Below, piece by piece: positions 28,745-37,263 of a DNA stretch of 64,000 nt (its first letter is position 1; every line of letters starts with the position of its first letter). The position numbers were made by a program, and so were the translations under genes. The notes beneath the pieces are model-generated. The model was not told where the DNA came from. It was given only the letters and a program-made list of their open reading frames with translations, and ran no database searches. Source of the DNA: an uncultured Allomuricauda sp. (lineage in GTDB: Bacteria > Bacteroidota > Bacteroidia > Flavobacteriales > Flavobacteriaceae). The stretch is from assembly GCF_947499585.1 (NCBI RefSeq), contig NZ_CANMOO010000004.1, forward strand, positions 62,001 to 126,000, given 5' to 3'.

Positions 28745-29008
28745 ATGATAGCAGATCAGTTAATAATTGGCAATAGGGGAAACAGAGATACTTTCACAAA
28801 GGACAAAACTTCTGAGAAACCCAAACGTAGTGTTGCAAAATCAGTTAGTTGGAGAATAATTGGGACCTTGGATACTATTCTTATTTCTTGGGTGGTAACC
28901 GGAACCTTATCATTGGCATTCTCAATTGGAATGGTCGAACTGGTTACAAAAATGGTGCTGTATTTTTTTCATGAAAGAATTTGGAACAGTATTAACTGGG
29001 GTAAATAA
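28745..29008 (+). CDS. DUF2061 membrane protein
   Basis: 87 residues with the DUF2061 pattern KSVSWRIIGTLDTILISWVVTGTLSLAFSIG...ELVTKMVLYFFHERIW, containing two membrane segments (about 41-58 and 60-77). Function unknown. In Bacteroidetes and some proteobacteria this family sits with sulfate-assimilation genes, as here, 12 bases before cysH, so a role in sulfate or sulfite handling is a fair inference. Confidence 0.88.
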   Translation: MIADQLIIGNRGNRDTFTKDKTSEKPKRSVAKSVSWRIIGTLDTILISWVVTGTLSLAFSIGMVELVTKMVLYFFHERIWNSINWGK

Positions 29009-29020
29009 ACAATTGAAAAT

Positions 29021-29644
29021 ATGGCATTCTTAAAAGAGGAAATAGAAAGTTTAAACCGTCAATTTAGAGGTATAGCTCCACAGGAGATTATTTCTTGGGC
29101 TTTAAACAATAGCAAGCGACCGGTGGTCACCACCAATTTTAGACCGTACGAGGTTGCCATTCTTCATGCGGTCACCGACGTCTCTACAGAGATTCCCATT
29201 CTTTGGTGTGATACTGGATATAATACCCCCAACACATATAAACATGCGGAAGCGTTGATTTCCCGTTTAGGGTTGAACATCAAACTATTTGTTCCTAAGC
29301 AAACGTCAGGACACAGGGATGCAGTAATGGGTATTCCTCAAATTGACGACCCTTTGCATGCTACGTTCACAGAACAAGTAAAACTAGAACCGTTTAGAAG
29401 AGCAATGAAAGAGTATAAGCCAGATGTGTGGTTCACCAATCTTCGCAAAGGGCAGACGGCACATAGAGATTCATTAGATGTATTGAGCTTAAGCAATGAT
29501 GGCGTGCTAAAAGTAAGTCCATTTTATTACTGGAATGATACGCAATTGGATGCCTATTTAGACAATCACCAATTGCCAAATGAGCATAAATATTTTGATC
29601 CCACTAAGGTATTGGAAAACCGAGAATGTGGATTGCACACCTAA
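29021..29644 (+). CDS. cysH: Phosphoadenylyl-/adenylyl-sulfate reductase
   Basis: Reduces activated sulfate to sulfite with thioredoxin-type reductants. 207 residues, with the C-terminal catalytic ECGLH motif (Cys203). The only other Cys is Cys63. The paired CC and CxxC cysteines that ligate the 4Fe-4S cluster in APS reductases are absent, and the region where they would lie reads TEQVKLEPFRRAM. By the usual rule it should use PAPS, yet no APS kinase (CysC) is encoded in the operon and CysN is not fused to one. Substrate is therefore open. Confidence 0.9.
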   Translation: MAFLKEEIESLNRQFRGIAPQEIISWALNNSKRPVVTTNFRPYEVAILHAVTDVSTEIPILWCDTGYNTPNTYKHAEALISRLGLNIKLFVPKQTSGHRDAVMGIPQIDDPLHATFTEQVKLEPFRRAMKEYKPDVWFTNLRKGQTAHRDSLDVLSLSNDGVLKVSPFYYWNDTQLDAYLDNHQLPNEHKYFDPTKVLENRECGLHT

Positions 29645-29673
29645 ATTTTATACAAATGCCGCCTCGTACTTAG

Positions 29674-30645
29674 TTGAGAGGCCATAAACATATAACATTG
29701 AATACACTTACAGAAGAAATACAAAAACCTGAAATACTACATCTAGCAGATAGACCAAATGCCAATGCATTGGAGCATGAAGCAATTTATATTATCCGTG
29801 AGGTAGCAGCGCAATTTGAAAGACCAGTTTTGCTTTTTTCAGGAGGAAAAGATTCTATTACATTGGTACGTTTGGCACAAAAAGCATTTTGGCCTGCAAA
29901 GATTCCTTTTCCATTAATGCATATTGATACTGGGCACAACTTTCCTGAAACAATAGAATTTAGAGATAAGCTGGTGGAGGAATTGGGTGTAGAATTGATT
30001 GTACGTAACGTACAGGATTCTATAGATCAAGGTAAAGTTATTGAGGAAACTGGGAAGTATGCCAGTAGAAATATGTTACAAACTACCACCTTGCTTGATG
30101 CTATTGAAGAATTTAAATTTGATGCTTGTATTGGTGGAGCAAGAAGAGATGAGGAAAAGGCTAGAGCCAAAGAACGCATTTTTTCTGTACGGGATGACTT
30201 TGGTCAGTGGGATGAAAAAAACCAGCGTCCAGAGTTGTTTGATATGTTGAATGGTGAGATTGAAAATGGTCAAAACGTAAGGGTTTTTCCTATCAGTAAT
30301 TGGACAGAACTAGATGTATGGAGTTATATTCAAAAGGAAAATATTGAAATACCTTCTATCTACTTTGCGCACCTAAGAAATATCTTTTTAAGAGATGGAT
30401 TGATTTGGTCCGCTGAAGATGATGTGGTGTTTAGAGCGGATGATGAGATTGTTGAAGAACAAATGGTGCGTTTTAGAACTGTTGGCGATATGAGCTGTAC
30501 TGCAGCAGTGGCATCACATGCCAATACCATCGAAAAAGTGGTTGCTGAAATACGAGAATCAAAAATCTCTGAACGTGGTGCAAGAATTGACGATAAGCGA
30601 TCAGAAGCAGCAATGGAAAAACGCAAACAACAAGGATATTTCTAA
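29674..30645 (+). CDS. cysD: Sulfate adenylyltransferase subunit 2
   Basis: Catalytic subunit of ATP sulfurylase: ATP + sulfate to APS + PPi. 323 residues in the open frame, with PP-loop SGGKDS at about 56-61, LMHIDTGHNFPET, ARRDEEKARAKER and the C-terminal RGARIDDKRSEAAMEKRKQQGYF (split here as two adjoining motifs, RGARIDDKR and MEKRKQQGYF). No in-frame ATG precedes the conserved region; the upstream ATG at 29656 hits a stop after five codons. Translation must begin at TTG 29674 or TTG 29698 (giving MNTLTEE), and the second is equally plausible. PPi produced here is removed by the pyrophosphatases. Confidence 0.93.
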   Translation: MRGHKHITLNTLTEEIQKPEILHLADRPNANALEHEAIYIIREVAAQFERPVLLFSGGKDSITLVRLAQKAFWPAKIPFPLMHIDTGHNFPETIEFRDKLVEELGVELIVRNVQDSIDQGKVIEETGKYASRNMLQTTTLLDAIEEFKFDACIGGARRDEEKARAKERIFSVRDDFGQWDEKNQRPELFDMLNGEIENGQNVRVFPISNWTELDVWSYIQKENIEIPSIYFAHLRNIFLRDGLIWSAEDDVVFRADDEIVEEQMVRFRTVGDMSCTAAVASHANTIEKVVAEIRESKISERGARIDDKRSEAAMEKRKQQGYF

Positions 30646-30663
30646 AAACCATCAACAGAAAAA

Positions 30664-31911
30664 ATGGAAGTTTTAAAAATAGCAACAGCAGGTAGTGTAG
30701 ACGATGGTAAAAGTACCTTGATAGGAAGACTACTTTACGATACTAAATCATTGACCGAGGATAAATTAGAGGCCATTGAGAAAACCAGCAAACAAAAGGG
30801 ATACGATTATCTTGATTTCTCCCTAGCTACGGATGGTTTAGTGGCAGAAAGAGAACAAGGTATCACTATTGATGTGGCGCACATCTACTTTTCAACAGCA
30901 TCAAAAAGTTATATTATTGCCGATACGCCAGGACATGTAGAATATACCAGAAATATGGTCACGGGTGCCTCTACCTCTCAAGCGGCCATTATTTTAATAG
31001 ATGCCCGTAAAGGAGTAGTAGAACAAACAAACAGACACTTTTTTATCAATAACCTTCTTCGGGTAAAAGAAGTAATTGTTGCTGTAAACAAAATGGATTT
31101 GGTAGATTTTTCAGAGGAAAAATATAATGCTATCAAAGCCGATTTTGAGCAGCTAATGAGCAAGCGTGATTACGCAGAACAAAAAATCACGTTTATTCCG
31201 GTGAGTGCCTTAAAAGGTGATAACGTAGTAGATAAATCTCAAAATACACCATGGTACAATGGTGAAACTATATTGGAGCATTTAGAGGGCTTGGATTTGG
31301 CTGCGGTGTCAAATGTGGGCACTCCACGATTTCCTGTGCAATATGTGGTTAGGCCTAAAACAGAGGAATTTCATGATTTTCGCGGATTTACAGGAAAAGT
31401 ATATGGTGGAGAGTTGAGTGTTGGTGATGAAGTAGTGGTGTTGCCATCCATGACCCGTTCCAAGATAAAGAACATCTATTTCTACGATACAGAATACCAA
31501 ACAGCTCCAAGGCGTTCATCAGTAACCATTACCTTGGAAGATGAGGTGAACGTGAGTAGGGGCGATATGTTGGTCAAGGTTGGTGATCTGCCTACTATTG
31601 ATAAACAGCTTACGGCAACGGTATCTTGGATGGATACGGATAATATGATAACTGGAGGTAAATATATTGTACAGCATGGAATAAATAAGGTGCTGGCAAA
31701 AGTAGATGCGATTGAACACAAAATACATCCAGATTATTCAGGTATTGATGAAAGTAGCACCTCTTTAGAAATGAATGATATTGCTAAAGTACGTTTGAAA
31801 TTGAATAGGCCTATTTTCTATGATCGTTTCAAGAATCATCGTACAAATGGTTCTTTTATCATCATAGATAGCAGAACAAATAACACGGCAGGAGTAGGGT
31901 TTATAAGTTAA
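30664..31911 (+). CDS. cysN: Sulfate adenylyltransferase subunit 1 (GTPase)
   Basis: GTPase that drives the CysD reaction. 415 residues with G1 GSVDDGKST (10-18), G3 DTPGH, G4 NKMD, and EF-Tu-like domains II and III (from about 230). It ends without an APS kinase domain, unlike NodQ/CysNC fusions. It follows cysD by 18 bases; the operon order cysH-cysD-cysN is standard. Confidence 0.96.
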   Translation: MEVLKIATAGSVDDGKSTLIGRLLYDTKSLTEDKLEAIEKTSKQKGYDYLDFSLATDGLVAEREQGITIDVAHIYFSTASKSYIIADTPGHVEYTRNMVTGASTSQAAIILIDARKGVVEQTNRHFFINNLLRVKEVIVAVNKMDLVDFSEEKYNAIKADFEQLMSKRDYAEQKITFIPVSALKGDNVVDKSQNTPWYNGETILEHLEGLDLAAVSNVGTPRFPVQYVVRPKTEEFHDFRGFTGKVYGGELSVGDEVVVLPSMTRSKIKNIYFYDTEYQTAPRRSSVTITLEDEVNVSRGDMLVKVGDLPTIDKQLTATVSWMDTDNMITGGKYIVQHGINKVLAKVDAIEHKIHPDYSGIDESSTSLEMNDIAKVRLKLNRPIFYDRFKNHRTNGSFIIIDSRTNNTAGVGFIS

Positions 31912-31961
31912 TAATTTGACCCGCCAGATACTTAGGTCTTTAAAATAAACATGTTTAAAAT

Positions 31962-31981
31962 CTATTAAATAGATAGGAATA
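31962..31981 (+). promoter_or_regulatory. Putative Rrf2 operator before the sulfite reductase gene
   Basis: CTATTAAAT-AG-ATAGGAATA, 18 of 20 identical to the element at 28713-28732, ends 8 bases before the sulfite reductase ATG. The 78-base gap after cysN is the largest in the operon, so an internal regulated start is possible. Confidence 0.45.
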
Positions 31982-31989
31982 ATAGAATT

Positions 31990-34080
31990 ATGAGAAGCTT
32001 TAGAACAGAAATCGAAAATCCAGTAGTAGAGAAGGATATTATTGAATTGGAGAATAAAATTCGTCAATTTAGAGGAGGTAAAATAGATGAGGAAAAATTC
32101 CGAAGTCTTCGTTTGGCTAGAGGAGTATACGGACAGCGTCAAGAGGGTGTGCAGATGATACGTATTAAACTACCCTATGGCAAGGTAACATCCAACCAAT
32201 TACTTCGTATTTGCGACGTTTCCGATGAATACTCTAGAGGAAGACTTCATATAACTACAAGACAAGACATACAGATTCACTATGTGGATTTGGATCGTAC
32301 CCCTGAACTTTGGGCACAATTGGAGCGAGACGATGTTACTTTGCGCGAAGCTTGTGGAAATACTGTACGTAATGTAACAGCAAGTGAAACAGCAGGGATA
32401 GATGTAAACGAACCGTTTGATGTTTCACCCTATGCGCATGCCGTTTTTCAATATTTTCTAAGAAACCCTATTGGGCAAGAAATGGGAAGAAAGTTCAAGG
32501 TTTCGTTTTCTGCAAGTGATGCGGATACGGGACTTTCCTATATGCACGATTTAGGCTTTATTGCTAAAATCCAAAATGGGGAAAGAGGCTTTAAAGTAAT
32601 GTTGGCAGGTGGATTGGGTTCACAACCCCGTCATGCAGAGGAACTCTATAGCTTTTTGCCATCCGACAAAATAATTCCTTTAATGGAAGGTGTAATCCGT
32701 GTTTTTGACCGATATGGAGAACGAAAGAGTAGGGCAAAAGCTCGAATGAAATTCTTATTGAAGGACATTGGTCTGGATGGATTTAAAGCCCTATTGGAAG
32801 AAGAACAATTGGCAATTCCACATCAAACATACCCAATCGATTTTGAAAACTATCCAAAATCACAAGTGGCAATTGCAGAGACTCCTTTGGTTGAAATTAA
32901 AGATACGGAGGCTTTTGAAAAGTGGAAATCAACTAATATAGTGCTTCAAAAGCAAAAGGGCTTTGTTGCAATAGGCATCAAAGTTTTGTTGGGTGATTTC
33001 TATACAGATAACGCAAGGAAATTGGCAAGATTGGTCAAAGACTACGCTGCAGGAGAGTTAAGATTATCACTCAGACAGAATATTCTAATTCCATATGTAA
33101 AAGAAGAATTGATTCCTTTTTTCTATTCAGAACTTGAAAAATTAGGATTTGTAGATGCTGGTTATAACAAAGCATTGGATATTACAGCTTGCCCTGGCAC
33201 GGACACCTGTAACTTGGGTATTGCAAGCAGTACCGGAATTGCCGAGGAACTGGAACGAGTTATCAAGGCTGAATACCCACAATATATAAGCAACCCAGAT
33301 GTAGTCATTAAAATAAGTGGCTGTATGAATGCTTGCGGGCAACATAATATGGCCAATATTGGTTTTCAAGGAATGTCTATCCGTACCAAGGATAAATTGG
33401 TGGCACCAGCCTTACAGGTTTTGTTAGGAGGCGGAAATTTTGGAAACGGAAAAGGTAGGTTTGCCGATAAAGTTGTAAAAATCCCAAGTAAAAGAGGACC
33501 TCAAGCCTTAAGGTTGATTTTAGATGATTTTAATGCAAATGGTAATGGAGCTTCTTTTGCCGATTATTATTGGGAAAAAGGAGAACATTATTTCTATGAT
33601 TTCTTAAAACCACTATCTGACATAGAAAACCTTGCCCAAGATGATTTCATCGATTGGGGCAATGCAGAGAAATATAAGAAAGAGATTGGCGTAGGCGAGT
33701 GTGCAGGAGTAATAGTCGATTTGGTCGCAACCTTATTCTTTGAAAGTCAAGAGAAAATTGAAAATGCAGAAGAATCACTTTCACAAGAAAAGTGGGCTGC
33801 AAGTATTTATTATTCCTATCAATCCATTGTGAATTCAGCCAAAGCACTTTTGACTTCAGAAAAAGTAAAGACGAACAACCATGCCAGTATAATTAAGGAT
33901 TTTGACCGATTATATGTGGAGAACGGCAAGATAGATTTAGCTATAAATTTTGAAGATTTAGCACTTCAATTGAACAAAAATAGACCGTCCCAAGAGTTTG
34001 CCCAAAGCTTTTTAGAAGATGCAAAAGCAGTATTGGAGCAGTTGGAAGCATATAGAAAATTAGAATTGGCACATGCATAA
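31990..34080 (+). CDS. Siroheme sulfite (nitrite/sulfite) reductase with C-terminal HEPN-like domain
   Basis: Reduces sulfite to sulfide with six electrons. Residues 1 to about 550 form the duplicated ferredoxin-like and siroheme domains; the 4Fe-4S/siroheme ligands are Cys401 and Cys407 (ACPGTDTC) and Cys445 and Cys449 (GCMNAC). Residues from about 565 to 690 are extra: an all-helical segment (EKWAASIYYSYQSIVNSAKALL...) that resembles a HEPN domain. In this operon context sulfite is the likely substrate. Electrons probably come through ferredoxin from the FNR encoded two genes on, since no CysJ flavoprotein is present. The role of the added domain is unknown. Confidence 0.92.
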   Translation: MRSFRTEIENPVVEKDIIELENKIRQFRGGKIDEEKFRSLRLARGVYGQRQEGVQMIRIKLPYGKVTSNQLLRICDVSDEYSRGRLHITTRQDIQIHYVDLDRTPELWAQLERDDVTLREACGNTVRNVTASETAGIDVNEPFDVSPYAHAVFQYFLRNPIGQEMGRKFKVSFSASDADTGLSYMHDLGFIAKIQNGERGFKVMLAGGLGSQPRHAEELYSFLPSDKIIPLMEGVIRVFDRYGERKSRAKARMKFLLKDIGLDGFKALLEEEQLAIPHQTYPIDFENYPKSQVAIAETPLVEIKDTEAFEKWKSTNIVLQKQKGFVAIGIKVLLGDFYTDNARKLARLVKDYAAGELRLSLRQNILIPYVKEELIPFFYSELEKLGFVDAGYNKALDITACPGTDTCNLGIASSTGIAEELERVIKAEYPQYISNPDVVIKISGCMNACGQHNMANIGFQGMSIRTKDKLVAPALQVLLGGGNFGNGKGRFADKVVKIPSKRGPQALRLILDDFNANGNGASFADYYWEKGEHYFYDFLKPLSDIENLAQDDFIDWGNAEKYKKEIGVGECAGVIVDLVATLFFESQEKIENAEESLSQEKWAASIYYSYQSIVNSAKALLTSEKVKTNNHASIIKDFDRLYVENGKIDLAINFEDLALQLNKNRPSQEFAQSFLEDAKAVLEQLEAYRKLELAHA

Positions 34081-34849
34081 AGGAAAATTAACAGTAGTGG
34101 GAGCAGGCCCGGGAGATGTCGATTTAATTACCCTAAAAGGTATTAAAGCATTACAGAGCTCTGATGTTGTTTTATATGACGCTTTGGTGGATACGGATTT
34201 ATTGGATTATGCTCCAAATACTGAACAAATTTTTGTAGGCAAGCGTAAGGGATGTTATGCCTATCAACAGGAGCAAATTAATGAGCTTATCGTTAGCCGT
34301 GCAGCTTTGCATAAGCATGTGGTACGACTAAAAGGAGGAGACCCTTTTGTTTTTGGCAGGGGAGCAGAAGAAATGGAATATGCAGCCGAGCAAGGTGTTG
34401 AAGTGGCTGTAGTTCCAGGAATTTCCTCTTCGGTATCCGTACCAGCATTTCAAAATATTCCAGTTACCAAAAGAGGAGCAGCTGAGAGTTTTTGGGTAAT
34501 AACAGGAACAACCAAGGAACATAAACTGTCTAAAGATGTTGCTCTGGCAGCCAAATCAAATGCAACAGTATTGATTTTGATGGGAATGTCAAAGCTGGGG
34601 GAGATTATGGAACTGTTTAAAAAAGAAGGAAAATTGGACATCCCAGTGGCCATAATACAAAATGGTACTAAGAGTAATGAAAAAATAGGTATTGGTACTG
34701 TTGCTTCTATTGAGTACAAGGCAAGGGAGCAGCAGTTATCCAATCCTGCAATTATAGTTATAGGTGAAGTGGTCAATCATAGACAGAATATATTGGAGAT
34801 TCAAAGAAAATACGACCAGAAAGAAGAAGTGTTACTAGAAAAAGAATAA
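34073..34849 (+). CDS. cobA: Uroporphyrinogen-III C-methyltransferase
   Basis: Makes precorrin-2, the first committed step to siroheme, for the sulfite reductase encoded just upstream (8-base overlap). 258 residues with VVGAGPGDVDLITLKG at the N-terminus, VVRLKGGDPFVFGRGAEE (about 82-99) and VPGISS, the SUMT signatures. It has no fused dehydrogenase/ferrochelatase domain as in CysG, and no gene for those steps is in the operon. Confidence 0.95.
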   Translation: MHKGKLTVVGAGPGDVDLITLKGIKALQSSDVVLYDALVDTDLLDYAPNTEQIFVGKRKGCYAYQQEQINELIVSRAALHKHVVRLKGGDPFVFGRGAEEMEYAAEQGVEVAVVPGISSSVSVPAFQNIPVTKRGAAESFWVITGTTKEHKLSKDVALAAKSNATVLILMGMSKLGEIMELFKKEGKLDIPVAIIQNGTKSNEKIGIGTVASIEYKAREQQLSNPAIIVIGEVVNHRQNILEIQRKYDQKEEVLLEKE

Positions 34850-34850
34850 G

Positions 34851-35912
34851 ATGATTAAAACAGATATACTTATAATTGGTGCAGGCCCAACAGGTTTGTT
34901 CACGGTGTTTGAAGCAGGTTTACTAAAACTAAAGACTCATTTGATAGATGCATTGCCCCAGCCAGGAGGTCAGTGTTCAGAAATTTATCCAAAGAAACCC
35001 ATTTATGACATTCCTGCTTATCCAGAGATTTTAGCAGGAGATTTAGTGGATAGATTAATGGAGCAGATAAAACCCTTTGAACCAGGCTTTACGTTAGGTG
35101 AGCGAGCCGAAACTTTAGAAAAACAAGAAGATGGTTCTTTTGTTGTGACCACAAATAAAGGAACCAAGCATCACGCTCCTGTGGTTGTTATTGCAGGAGG
35201 TCTAGGCTCTTTTGAACCTAGAAAGCCACTTATTCCCAATATTGCGAATTATGAGGAAAAGGGAGTTTCATACATTATAAAAGACCCAGAAGTATACAGA
35301 AATAAAAAGGTGGTTATTTCCGGAGGTGGAGATTCAGCCTTGGATTGGGCTATTTATTTAACGAATGTTGCCTCCGAGGTAGCTTTGGTACACAGAAGAA
35401 ATGAGTTTAGGGGAGCTTTGGATTCAGTTGAAAAAGCATCAGAATTGGCCAAGTTGGGTAAAATCCAGTTGTATACAGAAGCTGAAGTGAAAGAAGTTCA
35501 TGGCGAGAATGAGCTACAAGCAGTAGTTATAAAACACAATGATGAAACTAAAGGACAAACCTATGTGGAAACAGACCATTTTATCCCACTTTTTGGACTT
35601 TCACCAAAGCTTGGACCTATAGGTGGTTGGGGCTTGGAGATTGAAAAAAATGCTATTAAAGTAAACAATGCTAAAGATTACCAAACCAATATATCGGGGG
35701 TGTTTGCCATTGGAGATGTGAACACTTATCCAGGAAAATTGAAATTGATATTATCTGGATTCCATGAAGCTGCGGTAATGTGTCAGTTTGCCTATCAAAT
35801 TATAAATCCGGATAAGCGATTTGTTATGAAATATACCACAGTTGGTGGAGTTGAAGGTTTTGATGGTACTAAAAAAGAAGCCAAAAAAGAAGTGGTGCAA
35901 AGCATAGTCTAA
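34851..35912 (+). CDS. Ferredoxin-NADP+ reductase, thioredoxin-reductase-like type
   Basis: 353 residues: FAD site GAGPTG (10-15), QPGGQCSEIYPKKPIYDIPAYP, NADPH site SGGGDSALDWA (about 156-166) and FAIGDVN for FAD. The CxxC redox pair of thioredoxin reductase is absent, which, with the length, points to the YumC/TrxR-like FNR family. Directly after cobA and in an operon with a sulfite reductase lacking a flavoprotein subunit, it is the likely electron source via ferredoxin. Confidence 0.9.
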   Translation: MIKTDILIIGAGPTGLFTVFEAGLLKLKTHLIDALPQPGGQCSEIYPKKPIYDIPAYPEILAGDLVDRLMEQIKPFEPGFTLGERAETLEKQEDGSFVVTTNKGTKHHAPVVVIAGGLGSFEPRKPLIPNIANYEEKGVSYIIKDPEVYRNKKVVISGGGDSALDWAIYLTNVASEVALVHRRNEFRGALDSVEKASELAKLGKIQLYTEAEVKEVHGENELQAVVIKHNDETKGQTYVETDHFIPLFGLSPKLGPIGGWGLEIEKNAIKVNNAKDYQTNISGVFAIGDVNTYPGKLKLILSGFHEAAVMCQFAYQIINPDKRFVMKYTTVGGVEGFDGTKKEAKKEVVQSIV

Positions 35913-35942
35913 AGTTTTTTTAGGTTATTTGAGTTAGTCAAG

Positions 35943-35975
35943 AACCTTCCTTTGTGCCCGCTTAGGAAGGTTTTA
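35943..35975 (+). terminator. Rho-independent terminator of the sulfate-reduction operon
   Basis: A 9-bp stem (AACCTTCCT / AGGAAGGTT, 12-base loop) with a short T-run, 30 bases after the FNR stop. Confidence 0.65.
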
Positions 35976-36056
35976 ACATTACAAAAAGAAGATTTAAGTT
36001 GTTTTTAAGGACAAAGAGTGGTTATTTTGTTCTCAGTTCATTTAAAAATTGAAATT

Positions 36057-36169
36057 GTTATCAAGAAAGGTGGAGGGATTAGACCCTATGAAACCTTAGC
36101 AACCCTTTACTCTTAAAGAAGGTGCTAAATTCTACCTTAAATCAATTTTTTGGTTTTAGGAAGGATAAC
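36057..36169 (+). promoter_or_regulatory. SAM-I (S-box) riboswitch upstream of metH
   Basis: P1 GTTATC (36057-36062) pairs with GATAAC (36164-36169). Inside are AAAGGTGGAGGGATTAG, ACCCTATGAAACC, TTAGCAACCC, AAGGTGCTAAATTC and a P4 hairpin of different sequence from the first copy. It fills most of the 335-base gap 35913-36247, which has no gene. No T-run terminator follows; hairpins AATACT/AGTATT (36175-36193) and ACCCTT/AAGGGT (36225-36239) do, the latter 8 bases before the metH ATG. Control may therefore be translational. Confidence 0.95.
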
Positions 36170-36247
36170 GTAAAGAATACTTTTTACAGTATTTCCTACA
36201 CTTTTCTTGATGCAATACTATAAACCCTTATAAAGGGTAATTGTGTT

Positions 36248-37249
36248 ATGAAAAATATTGAGGCTATTTTACAGGAGCGTATTTTAGTGCTGGATGGTGC
36301 AATGGGTACTATGTTGCAGCGCTATAAATTTGTGGAAGAGGATTTTAGAGGTGAGCGATTTAAAGATTGGGAGCACCCTCTACAAGGCAATAATGACCTT
36401 TTGTCATTGACCCAACCACATGCCATTGCAGAAGTACACAAAAAGTATTTTGAAGCTGGGGCGGATATTGTTGAGACCAATACGTTTTCGGGGACAACAA
36501 TTGCCATGGCAGATTACCACATGGAAGATTTGGTCTATGAGCTCAATTATGAATCTGCCAAAATTGCCAAAAAAGTTGCTGAGGAATTCACGGCAAAAGA
36601 ACCTCATAAGCCAAGATTTGTGGCAGGTAGTATTGGCCCCACCAATAAAACAGCCAGCATGTCGCCAGATGTTAATGACCCTGGATATAGAGCAGTCTCT
36701 TTTGATGAATTACGTATTGCATATAAAGAACAAGTGGAAGCACTGTTGGATGGAGGAGCAGATATCTTATTGGTAGAAACCATTTTCGATACCTTAAACG
36801 CCAAAGCGGCATTGTTTGCTATTGAAGAAGTCAAAGAAGAAAGAAACATTAAAGTGCCTGTAATGGTTAGCGGGACCATTACCGATGCTTCTGGACGCAC
36901 CTTATCTGGTCAAACAGCAGAAGCTTTTCTGATTTCTATCTCGCATATTCCTATAATATCTGTTGGATTTAATTGTGCCTTGGGAGCAGCACAACTTGTA
37001 CCTCATTTAGAAGTATTGTCAGCAAAAACCGATTATGGAGTTTCTGCCCATCCAAATGCAGGATTGCCAAATGCCTTTGGAGAATATGACGAAACTCCTG
37101 AGCAAATGGCTGGTCAAATTAAAGAATACATGGAAAAAGGTCTTGTGAATATTGTAGGAGGTTGTTGCGGAACCACTCCAGATCATATTAGGGCTATTGC
37201 AGATTTGGTAAAAGAATATGAACCACGAAAATCAGTCGTTCCTGCATAG
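36248..37249 (+). CDS. metH: Methionine synthase, homocysteine-binding subunit (split MetH)
   Basis: 333 residues corresponding to the N-terminal module of B12-dependent MetH. The start [15 protein letters not shown] is typical, and the zinc ligands are Cys243 (GFNCALG), Cys306 and Cys307 ([11 protein letters not shown]), matching Cys247/310/311 of E. coli. In E. coli this module is fused to the rest; here a stop and 14 bases separate it from the gene for the remaining modules. First gene of the riboswitch-controlled metH-metH-metF unit. Confidence 0.95.
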   Translation: MKNIEAILQERILVLDGAMGTMLQRYKFVEEDFRGERFKDWEHPLQGNNDLLSLTQPHAIAEVHKKYFEAGADIVETNTFSGTTIAMADYHMEDLVYELNYESAKIAKKVAEEFTAKEPHKPRFVAGSIGPTNKTASMSPDVNDPGYRAVSFDELRIAYKEQVEALLDGGADILLVETIFDTLNAKAALFAIEEVKEERNIKVPVMVSGTITDASGRTLSGQTAEAFLISISHIPIISVGFNCALGAAQLVPHLEVLSAKTDYGVSAHPNAGLPNAFGEYDETPEQMAGQIKEYMEKGLVNIVGGCCGTTPDHIRAIADLVKEYEPRKSVVPA

Positions 37250-37263
37250 CTGGAAAACCATTT

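Noticed and set aside
36225..36239. ACCCTT/AAGGGT hairpin as a terminator of the second SAM-I riboswitch
   Set aside because: No T-run follows; kept only as a possible translational element.
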